From Crotalaria pallida (lineage: Eukaryota > Streptophyta > Magnoliopsida > Fabales > Fabaceae): 64,000 nucleotides of DNA. Position 1 is the first letter of the stretch; every line of letters begins with the position of its first letter. Position numbers and translations under genes: made by a program. The notes beneath the pieces are model-generated. The model had not been told where the DNA came from, did not search any database, and was given only the letters and a program-made list of their open reading frames with translations. The stretch lies in NCBI GenBank assembly GCA_037953625.1, contig CM075655.1:125309001-125373000 (forward strand). Reading direction: 5' to 3'. This document shows, one piece after another, positions 1 through 11,463 of this stretch.

Positions 1-387
1 ATAATTTTATAAATTTAATAAAATTAAATATATTTAATAAACTTTGATAATAAATTTGAAAAACAAATCTCCTTATAATAGAAATCGAAAAGTGTAGGTG
101 GAGAAAGAACTAGAAGTATATTTATTTGCACCCAGTTCACTTGTTATGATTTTTTTTTTTTAAATACATATAAACACTTATTCTCTCATTTCATTTCATA
201 CTAGACTGAACTGGATGCATGGATTCATTCAAAAATATACAATTTATTTTGAATTGAGTACAAAAAATCCAATGCTAAATTTTTTTTTTTTTTTTTTTTT
301 TTGTGGTGGCTACCACACACAACCAAAGTTGGTCACAATTACTCCCAACAAATTGATAATTACATTTTCTTTGATGAATGTTGACAG
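1..387 (+). other. 3' part of CYP84-like intron 1
   Basis: AT-rich sequence with a long T run near 280-302, ending in a TTGACAG acceptor at 381-387 just before the P450 exon. It is read as intron because the reading frame of the P450 begins abruptly at 388 in the middle of helix I. The upstream exon is outside the window. No other coding potential was seen here. Confidence 0.75.
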
Positions 388-1011
388 GATGTGATGTTTG
401 GAGGAACAGAGACAGTGGCCTCAGCTATCGAATGGGCCATGGCAGAGTTAATAAGAAGCCCAGAAGATTTAAAGCGGGCCCAAACAGAGCTTGCCGAAAT
501 TGTGGGCCTAGACCGACGTGTCGAAGAGCCCGATTTCGACAAACTCACCTACCTCAAGTGTGCCATCAAAGAGACCTTGCGTCTCCACCCACCCATCCCC
601 CTCCTCCTCCACGAGACGGCGGAGGACGCCACCGTCAACGGCTACTTCATCCCCAAGAAATCGCGAGTGATGATCAACGCGTGGGCTATTGGGAGGGACA
701 AGAATTGTTGGGAGGAACCCGAAGCTTTTAAACCAGCCCGGTTCTTGAAACCGGGTGTGCCGGATTTTAAGGGGAGCAACTTTGAGTTCATTCCGTTCGG
801 GTCGGGTCGCAGGTCGTGCCCCGGGATGCAGTTGGGGCTGTACGCGCTTGATTTGGCGGTGGCTCACCTCCTTCATTGCTTCACGTGGGAGTTACCTGAT
901 GGAATGAAACCGAGTGAGATGGATATGAGTGACGTGTTTGGGCTCACTGCTCCCTTAGCCAATCGACTCGTTGCTGTACCCACCAAGCGCGTGGTGTGCC
1001 CTCTCTTTTAG
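388..1011 (+). CDS. CYP84A-like cytochrome P450 (ferulate 5-hydroxylase type), last exon, 5' partial
   Basis: The exon encodes about 207 C-terminal residues of a class II P450, beginning DVMFGGTETVAS, the oxygen-binding helix I region. Further on are the ExxR motif in KETLRLHPP, the FKPARF segment in place of the usual PERF motif, and the heme-binding signature FGSGRRSCPG with its cysteine ligand. The chain ends in a TAG at 1009-1011. The text around the heme loop and the C-terminal FGLTAP closely resembles CYP84A1/F5H. In that family the enzyme hydroxylates coniferaldehyde or coniferyl alcohol at C5 in syringyl lignin synthesis, at the ER membrane. Assignment to CYP84 is from remembered family sequence; substrate is inferred. 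The N-terminal anchor exon lies left of the window. The gene is convergent with the TMCO4-like gene. No frameshift is seen. Confidence 0.88.
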   Translation, partial: DVMFGGTETVASAIEWAMAELIRSPEDLKRAQTELAEIVGLDRRVEEPDFDKLTYLKCAIKETLRLHPPIPLLLHETAEDATVNGYFIPKKSRVMINAWAIGRDKNCWEEPEAFKPARFLKPGVPDFKGSNFEFIPFGSGRRSCPGMQLGLYALDLAVAHLLHCFTWELPDGMKPSEMDMSDVFGLTAPLANRLVAVPTKRVVCPLF

Positions 1012-1610
1012 ATGGAGAAGAACAAAAACTACTCTAAAAAGAAATAATCATTGTTTTTTTTTTTTCCTTTTCTTTTTATCCCCACAATTTATTCATATAA
1101 ATATGTGAAAAAGAAAGGAAACATGTGGGAGTATTTTGTTTCTCTTTCTTCATGGAAGATGTTAAAAGTTAAAAACACTCTTCTTCCTGATGTGAGCCTT
1201 GTGCTAAACTGTTTAATAGTTATTATTAATTGTATTTGTTTCAACTTTGAACCCCTTTTGTTTTGAATATATATACTGAAATAAGAGTTAATAAACAATT
1301 AAAAAAGAAAGTGGCTGATGGTAGTAATGCCATTATTGGAGTGGCAAATTAACTGTATGATCGTGATCATTTAGTCTTTATATTTTTAATACTACTATTC
1401 AAGAGAATATTGAATTCAAAAATTGTAGATGAGTTTGTCAAATCACGTATTTTTACCATGGTAATATGGTTTTCTAGATTGACGGAGCTCAAGATATTGG
1501 GCGGGGAGAAGTGCAAATGAAGTTTATGAGCTTTTTCAATTAATTGGAGTGTGAAACAGAAATGCCAACTAATGGGATAGATAACCATAGCTTATGATGG
1601 TTACAAGTTA
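1012..1610. other. intergenic, CYP84-like 3' flank
   Basis: AT-rich sequence downstream of the P450 stop with T-rich runs suitable for a 3' UTR and polyadenylation. No gene or recognisable repeat was seen before the Stowaway-like element that begins at 1611. Confidence 0.5.
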
Positions 1611-2180
1611 CTCCCTCGTTCCTATTTTTTTTTTGTCATATTTCAAACAAAATACATCATTTAAGAAATCTAATCATTACTCAGATTTCCAATACATTAA
1701 ATGTTTTTTTCCTTCTGTACCCTTTCTCTCTCTATAATTATTAATTTTTCTCCACTACTTACATAAACTAAGGCATATTAAATAGGGACAAACATGGAAA
1801 ATAACATTATTACACTCTTGAAATCCTCAATACGACAGATAAAAAAACAAAAAATCTCTCAAAAAACAATACTCCATCCGGTCCTATATATAGGTCACAT
1901 TCTAGAAAGTTTTCTTGGTCCTAATTATAAGTCACTTTATATTTTCTATGCATCATTTATTGATTTTTTTCTTTTTTGCCCTTATTAAATGCTTTGACTA
2001 TTTATGTGTTTTTTGTTGTTCGTGCGAATTTTTCAAGAAAAGTTAAGGGGGTAAAATTGTAATGTTCCAATATATTCTCATAGAATTCATAAAACCAACC
2101 ACTTTTCTTGGTATGTGTAATTCGGTTAAATATGTCCTATAATAAGGACCAGAGGGAGTAGATAATAAGGAACGAGTGAG
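1611..2180. mobile_element. Stowaway-like MITE (outer, interrupted)
   Basis: The left end CTCCCTCGTTCC at 1611 and the right end GGAACGAGTGAG finishing at 2180 are inverted repeats, each bordered by TA (1609-1610 and 2181-2182). This is the structure of plant Tc1/mariner-related Stowaway MITEs. It has no coding capacity and is split by a second element of the same type at 1872-2158. Confidence 0.7.
1872..2158. mobile_element. Stowaway-like MITE (inner, nested)
   Basis: It begins CTCCATCCGGTCCTAT and ends AATAAGGACCAGAGGGAG, flanked by TA at 1870-1871 and 2159-2160. Its termini are inverted relative to one another. It lies entirely inside the outer MITE, so it inserted later. Confidence 0.75.
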
Positions 2181-2404
2181 TACAACATAAAAAATAATTG
2201 TTACAACTTATAAGACATGTCCTCATGCATTTGGATGATATGAGATTACTGTGACACTAACCCTCAGACACTATTGTGACTTTAAACCTCTTTCTGAAAG
2301 TACAACTGCTCTATTATACTGTAAAAATTGAGGGGGATCCCAATTCTTTAGACAGAAAGACTAAACAGTTCTTCACATACAAACAATGATGAATGTTTGA
2401 GAGA

Positions 2405-5400
2405 TTACTGTTCGCTAAGAATGTTGTTATAAACCGGATAATACGTATCCAATTCAAGTTGATCTAGGATCTGTTGTGTAGCCCAGAGATAAGAAGAATG
2501 GCCTTCAATGTGATCTGTCACGTCAACCTGAAAAGGCCAAAGATCCTACTTATTCAAATGAATCATGAATGCTAGCACTAATTGCACAAGATAAGATAAC
2601 AACTAATAAAAATAGTTAGGCGCAGCAAAATTGGGTGGAGAAACAACTTACATTTTGGATTCCAGGAATATCAACTGATTGGATTCCAGCTAATCCTTGA
2701 GAAAGTAGACTGCAAACAAAATCAACAGATTCATTTCTACCATCTCTATTAAAAAATAAAAAAGATCTACTCAAATAGAATTGGATAAAAAAGATTTGGT
2801 CTATATGCTAGTACTATGTAGTGAGAACCTTTCTCATACAACTTTATGCCATTCTTTAATTTTTCATTTTTGATTTTGAAGTGAAACTTTGCAAGCATCA
2901 TTTAGTCCAGAGCTTATTTACTGTGGAAGTGTGGATCAACTGAAAGAATCCATAACAAAAGCAGAAACTGTAGCATTCTACCACTACTTTTTCATGTACC
3001 TGGCACGGAAAGCCACTCCAAGCATCCAGTCATTCCTCGAATAAACATTCACAAATCTTCCTGCTACCATCTACAGAATACCATGATCTCAGAAAAACTA
3101 TATTTCCATAATACTACTGATTAAATTGAGAAGATACTATTAAAAGAATAATCAAATTTTCTTCCACCTTTCTAGCTGCCTCCCAATTCTCGTCCATGAT
3201 TGCAATGGGTGCTCCAAGAAGAACAACTCTTTCTACTAGTTCAGCTGGCAATTAACATAAAAAGTGACTTAAAGTAAATAAGGTAACGTATTATTAACAC
3301 TCAAGGGATAAGCACAAAACAACCCCAATCCACATGAAATCATTTGTATCAATCATAAGAATTGGAAAGATAAAGGAAAATAGGTAGTCAATAAGATTAA
3401 AATATCCCCACGGAAGGAAAAAAAGAACAACAATCTATCACTTCAAAGACAAAGGAAAGGGTGGAAATACCTACCACTGCTTTCGGTTTCAGCCAAAAAC
3501 TCCAAACACTTGAAAATAACTCTTGCCCCAAGTGAGTAACCTACAAGTGTCACAGGCCTGAAATTCATAAATTAATAAATCTTCAAGGAGCCTGATTAAA
3601 AAAAACTTCAAAGTTAGCCAAATACCTATTTCCCTGCAATCCTCCCAATAATACTTCAGCAAGCAACTTCCCTGCTTTGTCTGATCTGAAAAGTAGGATT
3701 AACTCTGATAAGCAGAATTAATTGTAAACTAAGAATGGAAGCTGCTATAACAAAATTTTCACTGACATGATGAAAACGCCACTCTTTGCCATGCCTTGTA
3801 TTGAAAAAAGGGAATAATATAAAGTAAACAGATATTACATCCTTGACATTCCAAATCACTGACAAGGTGGTTTTGGACACAATTTACAGCATTTAACAAA
3901 TAGAAAATAATCAAATTGATGATTTCATTATGACAAGGTGAGAGATGATGAAGTCCAGCAAAAACAATTGAAACCTTTTTGAATTGCCTACATGCTATCA
4001 AGGAAAAAAAAAACAAGTAGATGCTTTTATCCTTTACCATTCGGAAGTTCTATTCTATATATGATCAAGAGACAAAGTGCACCTGTCAATAGCGATTGTC
4101 CACGTGCTGTCTATAAAATCAGTTGCTGCAAGTAATGCAGCTGGCCAGGCCAATGCTGTTAAAAGTGCACTCATAACAGTCAGCATAGCTCCTTGCTTCA
4201 TCAGCTCCATCGCAATTCCTAAAGCAAATCACAGCATTATCAACATCATACAGAAATCTACTTAAAAAACCTACTAAATAAAACTAGCAGCCTAAAATCC
4301 AATCAATTACTTGAAGTCAGCCAATCCTGAATTGCAGTGCTCACAGAAATTAGATTCTTGGACTCCCATTGCAGCGCATACCTAGCTTTTGGCAAGGCCA
4401 AATGAAATGTCATATGTTTTGCTAGGATCATCAACCATTATAGTATTAACATTGCAATTATAAAAAATGGAGTAACTGAAAGAAAATACAAGGTTTTTAA
4501 AAGGTAATTTTCCGTCAACATATAGTATCGATATCAAGCATATTCCAAGCTAAATAACACTCACAATTATATCAAAAACTTTTCTTCAATAATTATTAAA
4601 GAAACCCAATCAGTATAGGAGATAAAAAATGGCAAAGATGCTTACTTCTCCAAATTGTCATTCTGTCCTTCCCACGGCCTTATAAAATCGTCCTCCTCGA
4701 AGACAAATCCAGACACCAAGATCTCAACCGCAAGTATCTGCAAACAGAAGTTCAACAAGAACCTAATTTGAAATGATAACTGAAGCGCAAAAGTTGTGTT
4801 GGATGATACATACAAGAAAGGATAGACAAAGTCCACACAGGTGTGTGCTTGAGCAGGCACAAAACAAAACTCAATCAAGTAAGTAGTATGAAAACAATAA
4901 AAACTTACGCCTTGATTATGGTTTTCCCCTATAGGTTTAAATTCAAACTCATCAACACTCCCAACTCTTCTAGCCATTTTGCTTCCAGTAAGTCCAGCTC
5001 CAGCAGCTGGTAGAACAAATAATACATCAATATTTTCATCTCCTAAAAGTGGAACATCGCTAACATAGAAAAGAAGAAATAACTGTGAGAAAGTGAGTCG
5101 ATTGTCCTTCAGATGATAAATGTATCATGATAACAATTAACATCAGATAAAAACTAGCATGTATTGCGAAGAGATATTGTAAAATGAAGGTTAAAAGTTC
5201 TATCTTAGGATATAGGAGGTGGTATCAATAGGAAGGCACCACTATTCCAGACTGTTCTTAAAATAGATACAGACTCCCATATAAACTTTACAAACTTTAC
5301 AACTCTTCTTCAGGAAAGGCAAATTAAGGAGTTCCTTGTGCAGCCTGACTGCCAGTTATGTAACTTATCTTATTCGAGCAATCACTTTATGCATGCTAAT

Positions 5401-8104
5401 CAATAAATTGCAGCAAGAAAAATATAAAAGTTAACCAGTAATGTAGCACAAAAACCAGCATATTGACAACCGATCCAAAATTCTAAATTGAACACAACAA
5501 ACCTCTAAGACACATAAGCATGTGACTATTGACTTGGTGTTCCTGCCAATATCCTTAAACGACAAAGGAAATTCCCACACGTTGACTTAATGCCAATGAT
5601 GAGGGAGGATATAATAGCATCGAATGAGAAGATTCTAATAAATCCAATAACATGTAGGAAATTATATAGTACCTCCAAATGATGCGGCAACAGCAACAGA
5701 ACCAGCAACACTTCCTGCAGCACTGGCAGCTGCAGCAAAACCAGTTGCTCCAATTACAGGGATCAGAGTACCCAAAGTTGGAGCCAAAGCACCAAGTCCA
5801 GCAGCAATTGCTGGGGCAGCTAATCCTGTTTTAAAAATACAAACAATCAAATACTCGAGAAAATAGACTTAGTTTGAAATGACATCCTGGAACACAGAAA
5901 ACATGTTAAGGTATTCATACCACCAGTAATCGCCATCAAGGCTCCCCCTGTTACTGCAGCAGCACCAATAATACCACCTCGTTTCCATTTATCCCAACTG
6001 CTTTCTTTTGATTGAGTCTCTTCTTTATTTGATTCTTGCTCTTTAATGAAAGCCATTGCAGAACTAGCAACTATTGTCTCAATGGCCTCCTGCAAAATGA
6101 CGATTCATCTTCATCATCAGAAGATAAAAAACCAGTAAATGTGACATTTTAAATAAATAACAATTTAGACTAAAGCTTATAACCTACACACATATAAAAT
6201 GAGGCCCAACAAGCAACTTAGAAACGAGACAAATATATAGGCGATGTTCGCCAAAGTGAAGACTAGTTCTTGATATGCGTTGTTAAAACAGAATGAAGAG
6301 TCATAAACCCAAACACTTGTAACCCACTAACCCATGATCACCTCAACTTATATCAAGTTGTTGCCTAATCACATAAAGTTACCAATTAAAATATTCACTT
6401 TACAAACCATTTTTGCCCACTTGATATCAAGCCAAGTTGCCAGCAAACGTAGCGCCACGCGATGTCGAGCATCGTAGCCCCTTCTTTTCCGAGTAGATTT
6501 CTTGTTGCTTTCACCTAAATCTGACAGACAAGCAGAGAGAAGTTCAAAGAGAACTGTCACTTTCCTCTGATAGCTAAGCATCATTACCTCTTCAACTGGA
6601 TTCTCATCGATTTTACTATTAATAGATCCCTGATGTAGGTCTTCACAGTCAAAGAAAGGAGTATCTGTCTCCTGCTGAGTTTCCAAATGCAAATCTACAT
6701 TCTCCAAATTTGGTTGAACATCAGCAGTCGAAAACTTTTCACGACATTGATGCTTATATTCATGAAACTTCTCTCTTTTTGACTTGGAAGGCTCTGAATT
6801 TTTTTCTAAGCTAATTACCATAGCATCAACAGCTTCTGACAAAGCAAGTTCTTGATCTGACCTTTCAGAATAATCATCATCAAATTCTTCTGATAGTAAT
6901 CTTAAAAACTGTGACAATCACATACATCGTCCTTTAGTGATATATCAAGAAAAAAGGAACATACGTGAAGTACACAAAAACAATAAAATTTCGACAAAAA
7001 ATGCCATGTCATGACAGAAATTATCAGTAACATGAACAGCAATTCATATCATGATGTATATGCTCATGTAATTTTTTTGTAAAATATTGTATCAAAAATT
7101 AATATTTTTAGGATGTCGTAGCAATTCTTTCTATGACAACTCTGTTGTGATACGGAGACGTTAAAGACAAAGTCAGAGATGCGGTGCGATATCATTTGAT
7201 TCCTATGTCTTGGTTTCTTCACTCTAAGAGACAAATTAAGTGTGCAAAACATGTTTGGAAAACAGGACCATTATTACAGGGGGAATCCATTACATAACAA
7301 ATGAGCAAAGCATCATAAGGAGAAACCGGGAATGCATAAGCATAATAACTACTGAATGAGCATGTCTGCCTAGAGAACTAACTCTGAGGAAAAAGTAGAA
7401 TGACATACAGGACCCACATGACGTGAAGCGGAAGAAGAGCCAGCAGTTTCCTCAAGTCCGGACCATGCCGCGGAATCAATATCTAGATACCTGCATGCAC
7501 ACATAGAAATAGAATCTTTCTGAAACATATTCTAACATAGCAATAGCAATAACAAAATCAGAACCAATATGGTGTGCTTGTCGGACTCATTTCTATTCGA
7601 TAACTCGCAATGTGGCAGAGTAAGAGTCTAAGCAATGGCATGTAAAGTCTAAAGACTACGAAATTGGGTAATAATTGAGTGAGTTTTATGAGTTTGGGGA
7701 TAACAAGAATTGAAATCAGAGCGAGGACGTTGTTGTATTCCATTCCCCAATTAAGTAACCGATTATTACCACTCCATAAATAAATGAAACAGAATGATAG
7801 TGAGCATAAAACATTGGAAATTAATGAAATAATTAAAAATGAATAATGGTCCATACTTGAAAACAGGGCGGAGCAAAGAGGAGTTAGGGTGGACCCAGAG
7901 GTGTGGATCATCGGAAACAGAATCAGTGCTACTGCCACTGCCACTGCTGCTACTGGTACTCGATCTTCCTTCTTCTTCTTCTTCGAAGATTAATCCGAGA
8001 GGGTGAGTCTGGTGAACCTGAGACTGGTGCAGAGCCAATCCGAACAACGCTCCGCCTGCGTACCTCTGAGTCGGTGTCAGATACGACGACGTCGTCCCAG
8101 CCAT
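2405..8104 (-). CDS. TMCO4-like DUF726 membrane protein, intact 15-exon gene
   Basis: Exons (minus strand, 5' to 3'): 7857-8104, 7409-7490, 6408-6908, 5921-6089, 5673-5825, 4909-5042, 4646-4737, 4311-4381, 4083-4218, 3626-3685, 3475-3557, 3168-3244, 3000-3070, 2652-2709, 2405-2527. They sum to 2058 nt (685 codons plus TAA) with every junction GT-AG and in frame. The N-terminus is acidic and Ser-rich. Exon 3 is a charged helical region ending WLDIKWAKM. Residues about 313-385 form a Gly/Ala-rich hydrophobic stretch likely to span or insert in membrane. An alpha/beta-hydrolase-like nucleophile elbow GYSLG (Ser about 557) follows in RPVTLVGYSLGAR. This matches the DUF726 family (human TMCO4, Arabidopsis At2g18100 as I recall). 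The biochemical role is not established, and hydrolase activity is only suggested by the elbow motif. Two degraded partial copies lie at 11.0-11.3 kb and 25.1-26.2 kb. Confidence 0.9.
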
Positions 8105-8710
8105 TCTTCACACCGATCCTCGCTACGCTCAGAGTCAGATTATTATTATTATTCCATTGGATTGAATTTCCTCATATTGTTGACTTGACCCTTTCCTCGT
8201 TGTCTGACACGCTTTTCTGTTTCTGCTTTTTTTTTTTAAATTATTTATTAATTATTTATTATTATTATTATTATTACTATTACTATTATTATTATTATAA
8301 TGGTGTGAGTCACCGCAAAAGCTGACCAGGTGGTGGAGGGAGGCTTTCTTTCGGAATGGAAAATGTCGTTGCCGTATCATGCAAGTTTTTACAGTGGGGG
8401 CTTTTACCACGTTACCCTCCCTCCCTCGCTGCCTTGAATCGCTGTTGTTACGGAATCACATTCCGCCACTCTGATTTCATTTACGGGGTTTTGTTTGATG
8501 TCATCCAATAACATAAAAGCTGTTTTTAAGATTAAAAACAAACTCTTTTGAGTTTAAAGTTTATAAAAGTTTGGCAAACCTAGATTCAAATGCAAAACAA
8601 CATCAACACACTTTAATGTAAGGTGAGAAATAAATAAATAATGACATTTAATGATTTTTTTTTATAATAATTTTATAAGCAAAAGTGTATTAAGAAAGTA
8701 CTATTTCTCA
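8105..8710 (-). other. upstream region of TMCO4-like gene with TTA/ATT microsatellite
   Basis: This region lies directly upstream of the TMCO4-like start codon and should hold its 5' UTR and promoter. It carries ATT/TTA trinucleotide runs at about 8139-8151 and 8249-8300 and a CCCTCCCTCCCTC tract near 8415. No other gene is seen. Confidence 0.45.
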
Positions 8711-8923
8711 TTATCCAAAGAGACCACAACACACAAGCCAATATAGAGAATCCCAAACCAATTCCTTTTTGGAGTCAAATAATTTTGCAAAATCAATAAG
8801 AGAACAAAAAGAGCTCACGCTTGCATGATGAGATGAAGTACCAAGCCAACTACGAACAGCCCTCAAGATTTGAAATGAGGTGATGCATTCCGAGTATAAA
8901 TGCACACAAGTTTCATTTTCCAA
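8711..8923 (-). pseudogene. LINE ORF2 C-terminal (zf-RVT-like) fragment
   Basis: A 70-residue open stretch on the minus strand reads ENETCVHLYSEC, then SWLGTSS and later LVWDSLYWLVCC. Non-LTR retrotransposon ORF2 proteins end with a Cys/His zf-RVT domain of the same general pattern (E-x-HL-x-C, W-L-G, a Trp-rich tail). No reverse transcriptase domain lies alongside, so this would be a short dead fragment. The assignment rests on pattern memory. Confidence 0.45.
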
Positions 8924-9126
8924 ATTGCAAAATGAAAATAGATGCTAACTAAAAGTTTTACATGTGCATTTTGCAAAATCTATAAAACTGAGGAAAAAAA
9001 TGGTCTATTGAAATAATCTTATTCAAATATAACTAATTCAAATATAATAATATAAGTGATAAGAAAATTTTTGCGATAGCTCTATTTGATTGCCTTGACA
9101 ACCTCTTCTACTTATGTTAATTTGTA

Positions 9127-9387
9127 CTCCTCCCATTCCTATATATGAGCACTAGGTAGTAGTGGGACTAACATGATCCGTTTTATAAGCACTTGATCCA
9201 ATTTTTTATATCATTAATTGCTTATTTTTCACAAACATTTTTATTTGCTTAACATTTTTTAGAGTTCCAATTATAATTATAGGAGTAATTTTGAAAAAGT
9301 ATATCAAATATTATCAATTCCAATATTAATTAGCTTTCTTAAGCCACGCGATTGTCCACTCTTTATACTATATAGGAACGGAGGGAG
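9127..9387. mobile_element. Stowaway-like MITE
   Basis: It begins CTCCTCCCATTCCTATATATGAGC and ends with TATAGGAACGGAGGGAG, giving inverted termini with flanking TA dinucleotides at 9125-9126 and 9388-9389. Non-coding. A SINE inserted immediately to its right. Confidence 0.75.
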
Positions 9388-9400
9388 TAGTGTTTTACTT

Positions 9401-9510
9401 TTTTTTTTTTTTAATTACAAAGGAGGTACCTGGAACTAGAACCCAGGACCTGGGGGCCTAAGCTACCTAGGTGTCTCTGCAGCTACCAACTCAGCTGACT
9501 TACACGGACG
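9401..9510 (-). mobile_element. tRNA-derived SINE, minus orientation
   Basis: Read on the minus strand it has a Pol III A-box-like segment GCTGAGTTGGTAGC, a B-box-like GGTTCTAGTTCC and an A tail (T run at 9399-9412 on plus). The element is flanked by a 16-bp direct repeat with one mismatch, AGTAGTGTTTTACTTT at 9388-9403 and AGTAGTCTTTTACTTT at 9511-9526. Promoter boxes, tail and target duplication together support a SINE. Confidence 0.75.
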
Positions 9511-9526
9511 AGTAGTCTTTTACTTT

Positions 9527-11009
9527 GTTATCCTTTCAAGTTATAAATTAAATAAACAAAACATATAACCATTTCTCCTTCTTAAAGTATGATAGAACAT
9601 TATGCTTAACCCCAAAGTTAATTGTAGCTTTTTTTTTCTCCTTTCACCATGTGTGAGATTAGCCGTGCAATCCATTTCCACTACAACCAACAACTATTGG
9701 CATTTGCTTTAAACAACCTTATTACATATTCTAAACCTGAAAATAAATCTAAATCATTTTTCTCAATTGAATTGTTGCTTGTGGTTGGTGGGCACATAAA
9801 CAAAGTATATGCTTAGATCATCATGGATGGTTAGTATGAGTTGCAACTTTGGAATGAATTTTCTCATGTGCTTTTCCTTATCATGTAAAAATGTAAAAAA
9901 GAGACGAAGACTTATGGGCTGATTCAAAATTTAGGTGTCTATTTCTCATCTTACAACTCTATGATAAGAAGAAGAGTATGACGACCAAGAAACAATGTTA
10001 TTTATACGTCTAAATCTCACCTACAAGTATGGGAGAAAGTCGATGTCTGGTCTTTTTCTTTTTCGTAAGATGGCAACTGTTGAAGTTGGAGGAACAATCT
10101 AAATGTACAAATGAATTTTGAAAGAAAAAAAACACGAGAGGATTTACTCCAATGTTTAGAAGCAGCGTTCCATAGCATTCTAAGCGAGTGAGTGATGCAA
10201 AACCTTACAAACTAATGTAAGCAAAAGTCAAGTAGATGCTTTTCAACCATTTCGTAAAGAGTTTTGATTTCACATTCTACTTATCCGATGTTATTGCACA
10301 TTCAACCTTGGAACTTGTTAAAAGTGAATGAGTATTAGTGATAAACAACTTACATTTCCAATCAAGCTATCGCATGTAGCAGATCGATTTTTAATGCATA
10401 GGGTAAACACTTGAAAAAAAACCATTATACATTTAATTACTCAAAAAGTGTTAAGTTTTCCAATACAAATTTTCTTTTAACGATGGTTTATCCTATGCAT
10501 ACATTCAAATGTTAGAAAAACGCATCTATCAATAGCAAGTAGTATTGATTAGTTGTTCGAGGTTTTGCAAAACAAACCATCTCAAATTAATTCCATTACA
10601 CAAAAGAACTCAACCGCTCAATGTAATTTTAGATGCAAATTTGGGGAGGGTCATTAATTAAAAATTGAAGAAAGTACAATATTAGGCACAAATTTAATTG
10701 CAAAATGACATTTTATTAATCATCGAGGAGGGCAAATAACTAAATATAAATTCACTAAATTTTATTTAACTCAACCGCAGTTGGAAGATTATTTCTTAAA
10801 ATGTGCTCAAAGTTCCTACTTCGGAAAGGCTGCTGTAGGACTTTTCTTCAAGCAAACAAGATAGCATTCAACACATTCCCCATAAAACTTCTTCGAAAAA
10901 TTGAGGGAATCCCTTCGGTTTGAGTGACACTAGGAAGTTCTACACATTTAAAATTCCAGTTTGAGTAACACTAGGCAGTTCTACACATTAAAAATTCAAA
11001 GACATTACA
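9527..11009. other. intergenic, AT-rich; includes a 41-bp tandem duplication
   Basis: No open gene was found. Near the right end, about 10917-10957 and 10958-10998 are two adjacent copies of a 41-bp segment starting GGTTTGAGT(G/A)ACACTAGG. The stretch 10890-11009 resembles the 3' flank of the intact TMCO4-like gene, so the duplicated block probably begins here. Confidence 0.4.
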
Positions 11010-11330
11010 AAGCATGCTAAACAAGTTGGCGAGACATGTCTACCAAGACCTTCAAAAGAATGCTGTTATGAACAGGACAATACCATCCACAAGTTGGCCT
11101 AAAGTTGTTTTATGTAGCCCAAAGATAAGAAAAATGGCAACCAATGCAATCTGTCATGCTAACCTGCAAATACCAAAGTATTTCAGTAAATATCTACACC
11201 CAGTCAAGTATGAAAGGAATGATTAATTTTACAATATAAGATAGCAATCAAAGAGGAGTGGACAAACAACTTACATTTTGGATCCCAGGAGGTCGGATTC
11301 CAGCCAATTGTTAAAAAAGTAGACTGCACA
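11010..11330 (-). pseudogene. TMCO4-like remnant, exons 14-15 (copy A)
   Basis: About 11045-11163 aligns by eye to the last exon of the intact TMCO4-like gene (shared TATGTAGCCCA-AGATAAGA and ATCTGTCA-GCTAAC-CTG text). About 11272-11323 aligns to exon 14, including the donor side AACTTACATTTTGGAT. The reading frame is broken by substitutions and small indels: exon 15 contains an in-frame stop and exon 14 has a run of extra T. No earlier TMCO4 exons accompany it. It abuts the truncated 3' end of the neighbouring C3H44/NERD-like paralogue, so one deletion may have removed that gene's tail together with TMCO4 exons 1-13. Confidence 0.8.
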
Positions 11331-11463
11331 AAATTAATAGATCAGTTTCTGTATACTCTACTAAAAGCAAACCTTTTAAAGTTAATTTTCAAAATATTCA
11401 TTAAATGAGGCTAACAGGTACTGTAAGTTTTTTAAGTCAGACTCGCATCCATTACAGGAAGCA

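Noticed and set aside
280..345. T run and GTGGTGGCTACCACAC hairpin in the P450 intron as a SINE end
   Set aside because: No Pol III boxes and no flanking direct repeat could be found.
378..731. Plus-strand open frame overlapping the P450 exon
   Set aside because: Shadow frame of the P450 exon; Pro/Arg-rich and without family features.
9418..9510. A tRNA gene
   Set aside because: Only promoter boxes are tRNA-like; no cloverleaf, and the A tail plus target duplication identify a SINE.
10380..10500. ACCATTATACA/TCGATGGTT-like complementary text as a foldback element
   Set aside because: Complementarity is short and patchy; not above what AT-rich DNA gives.
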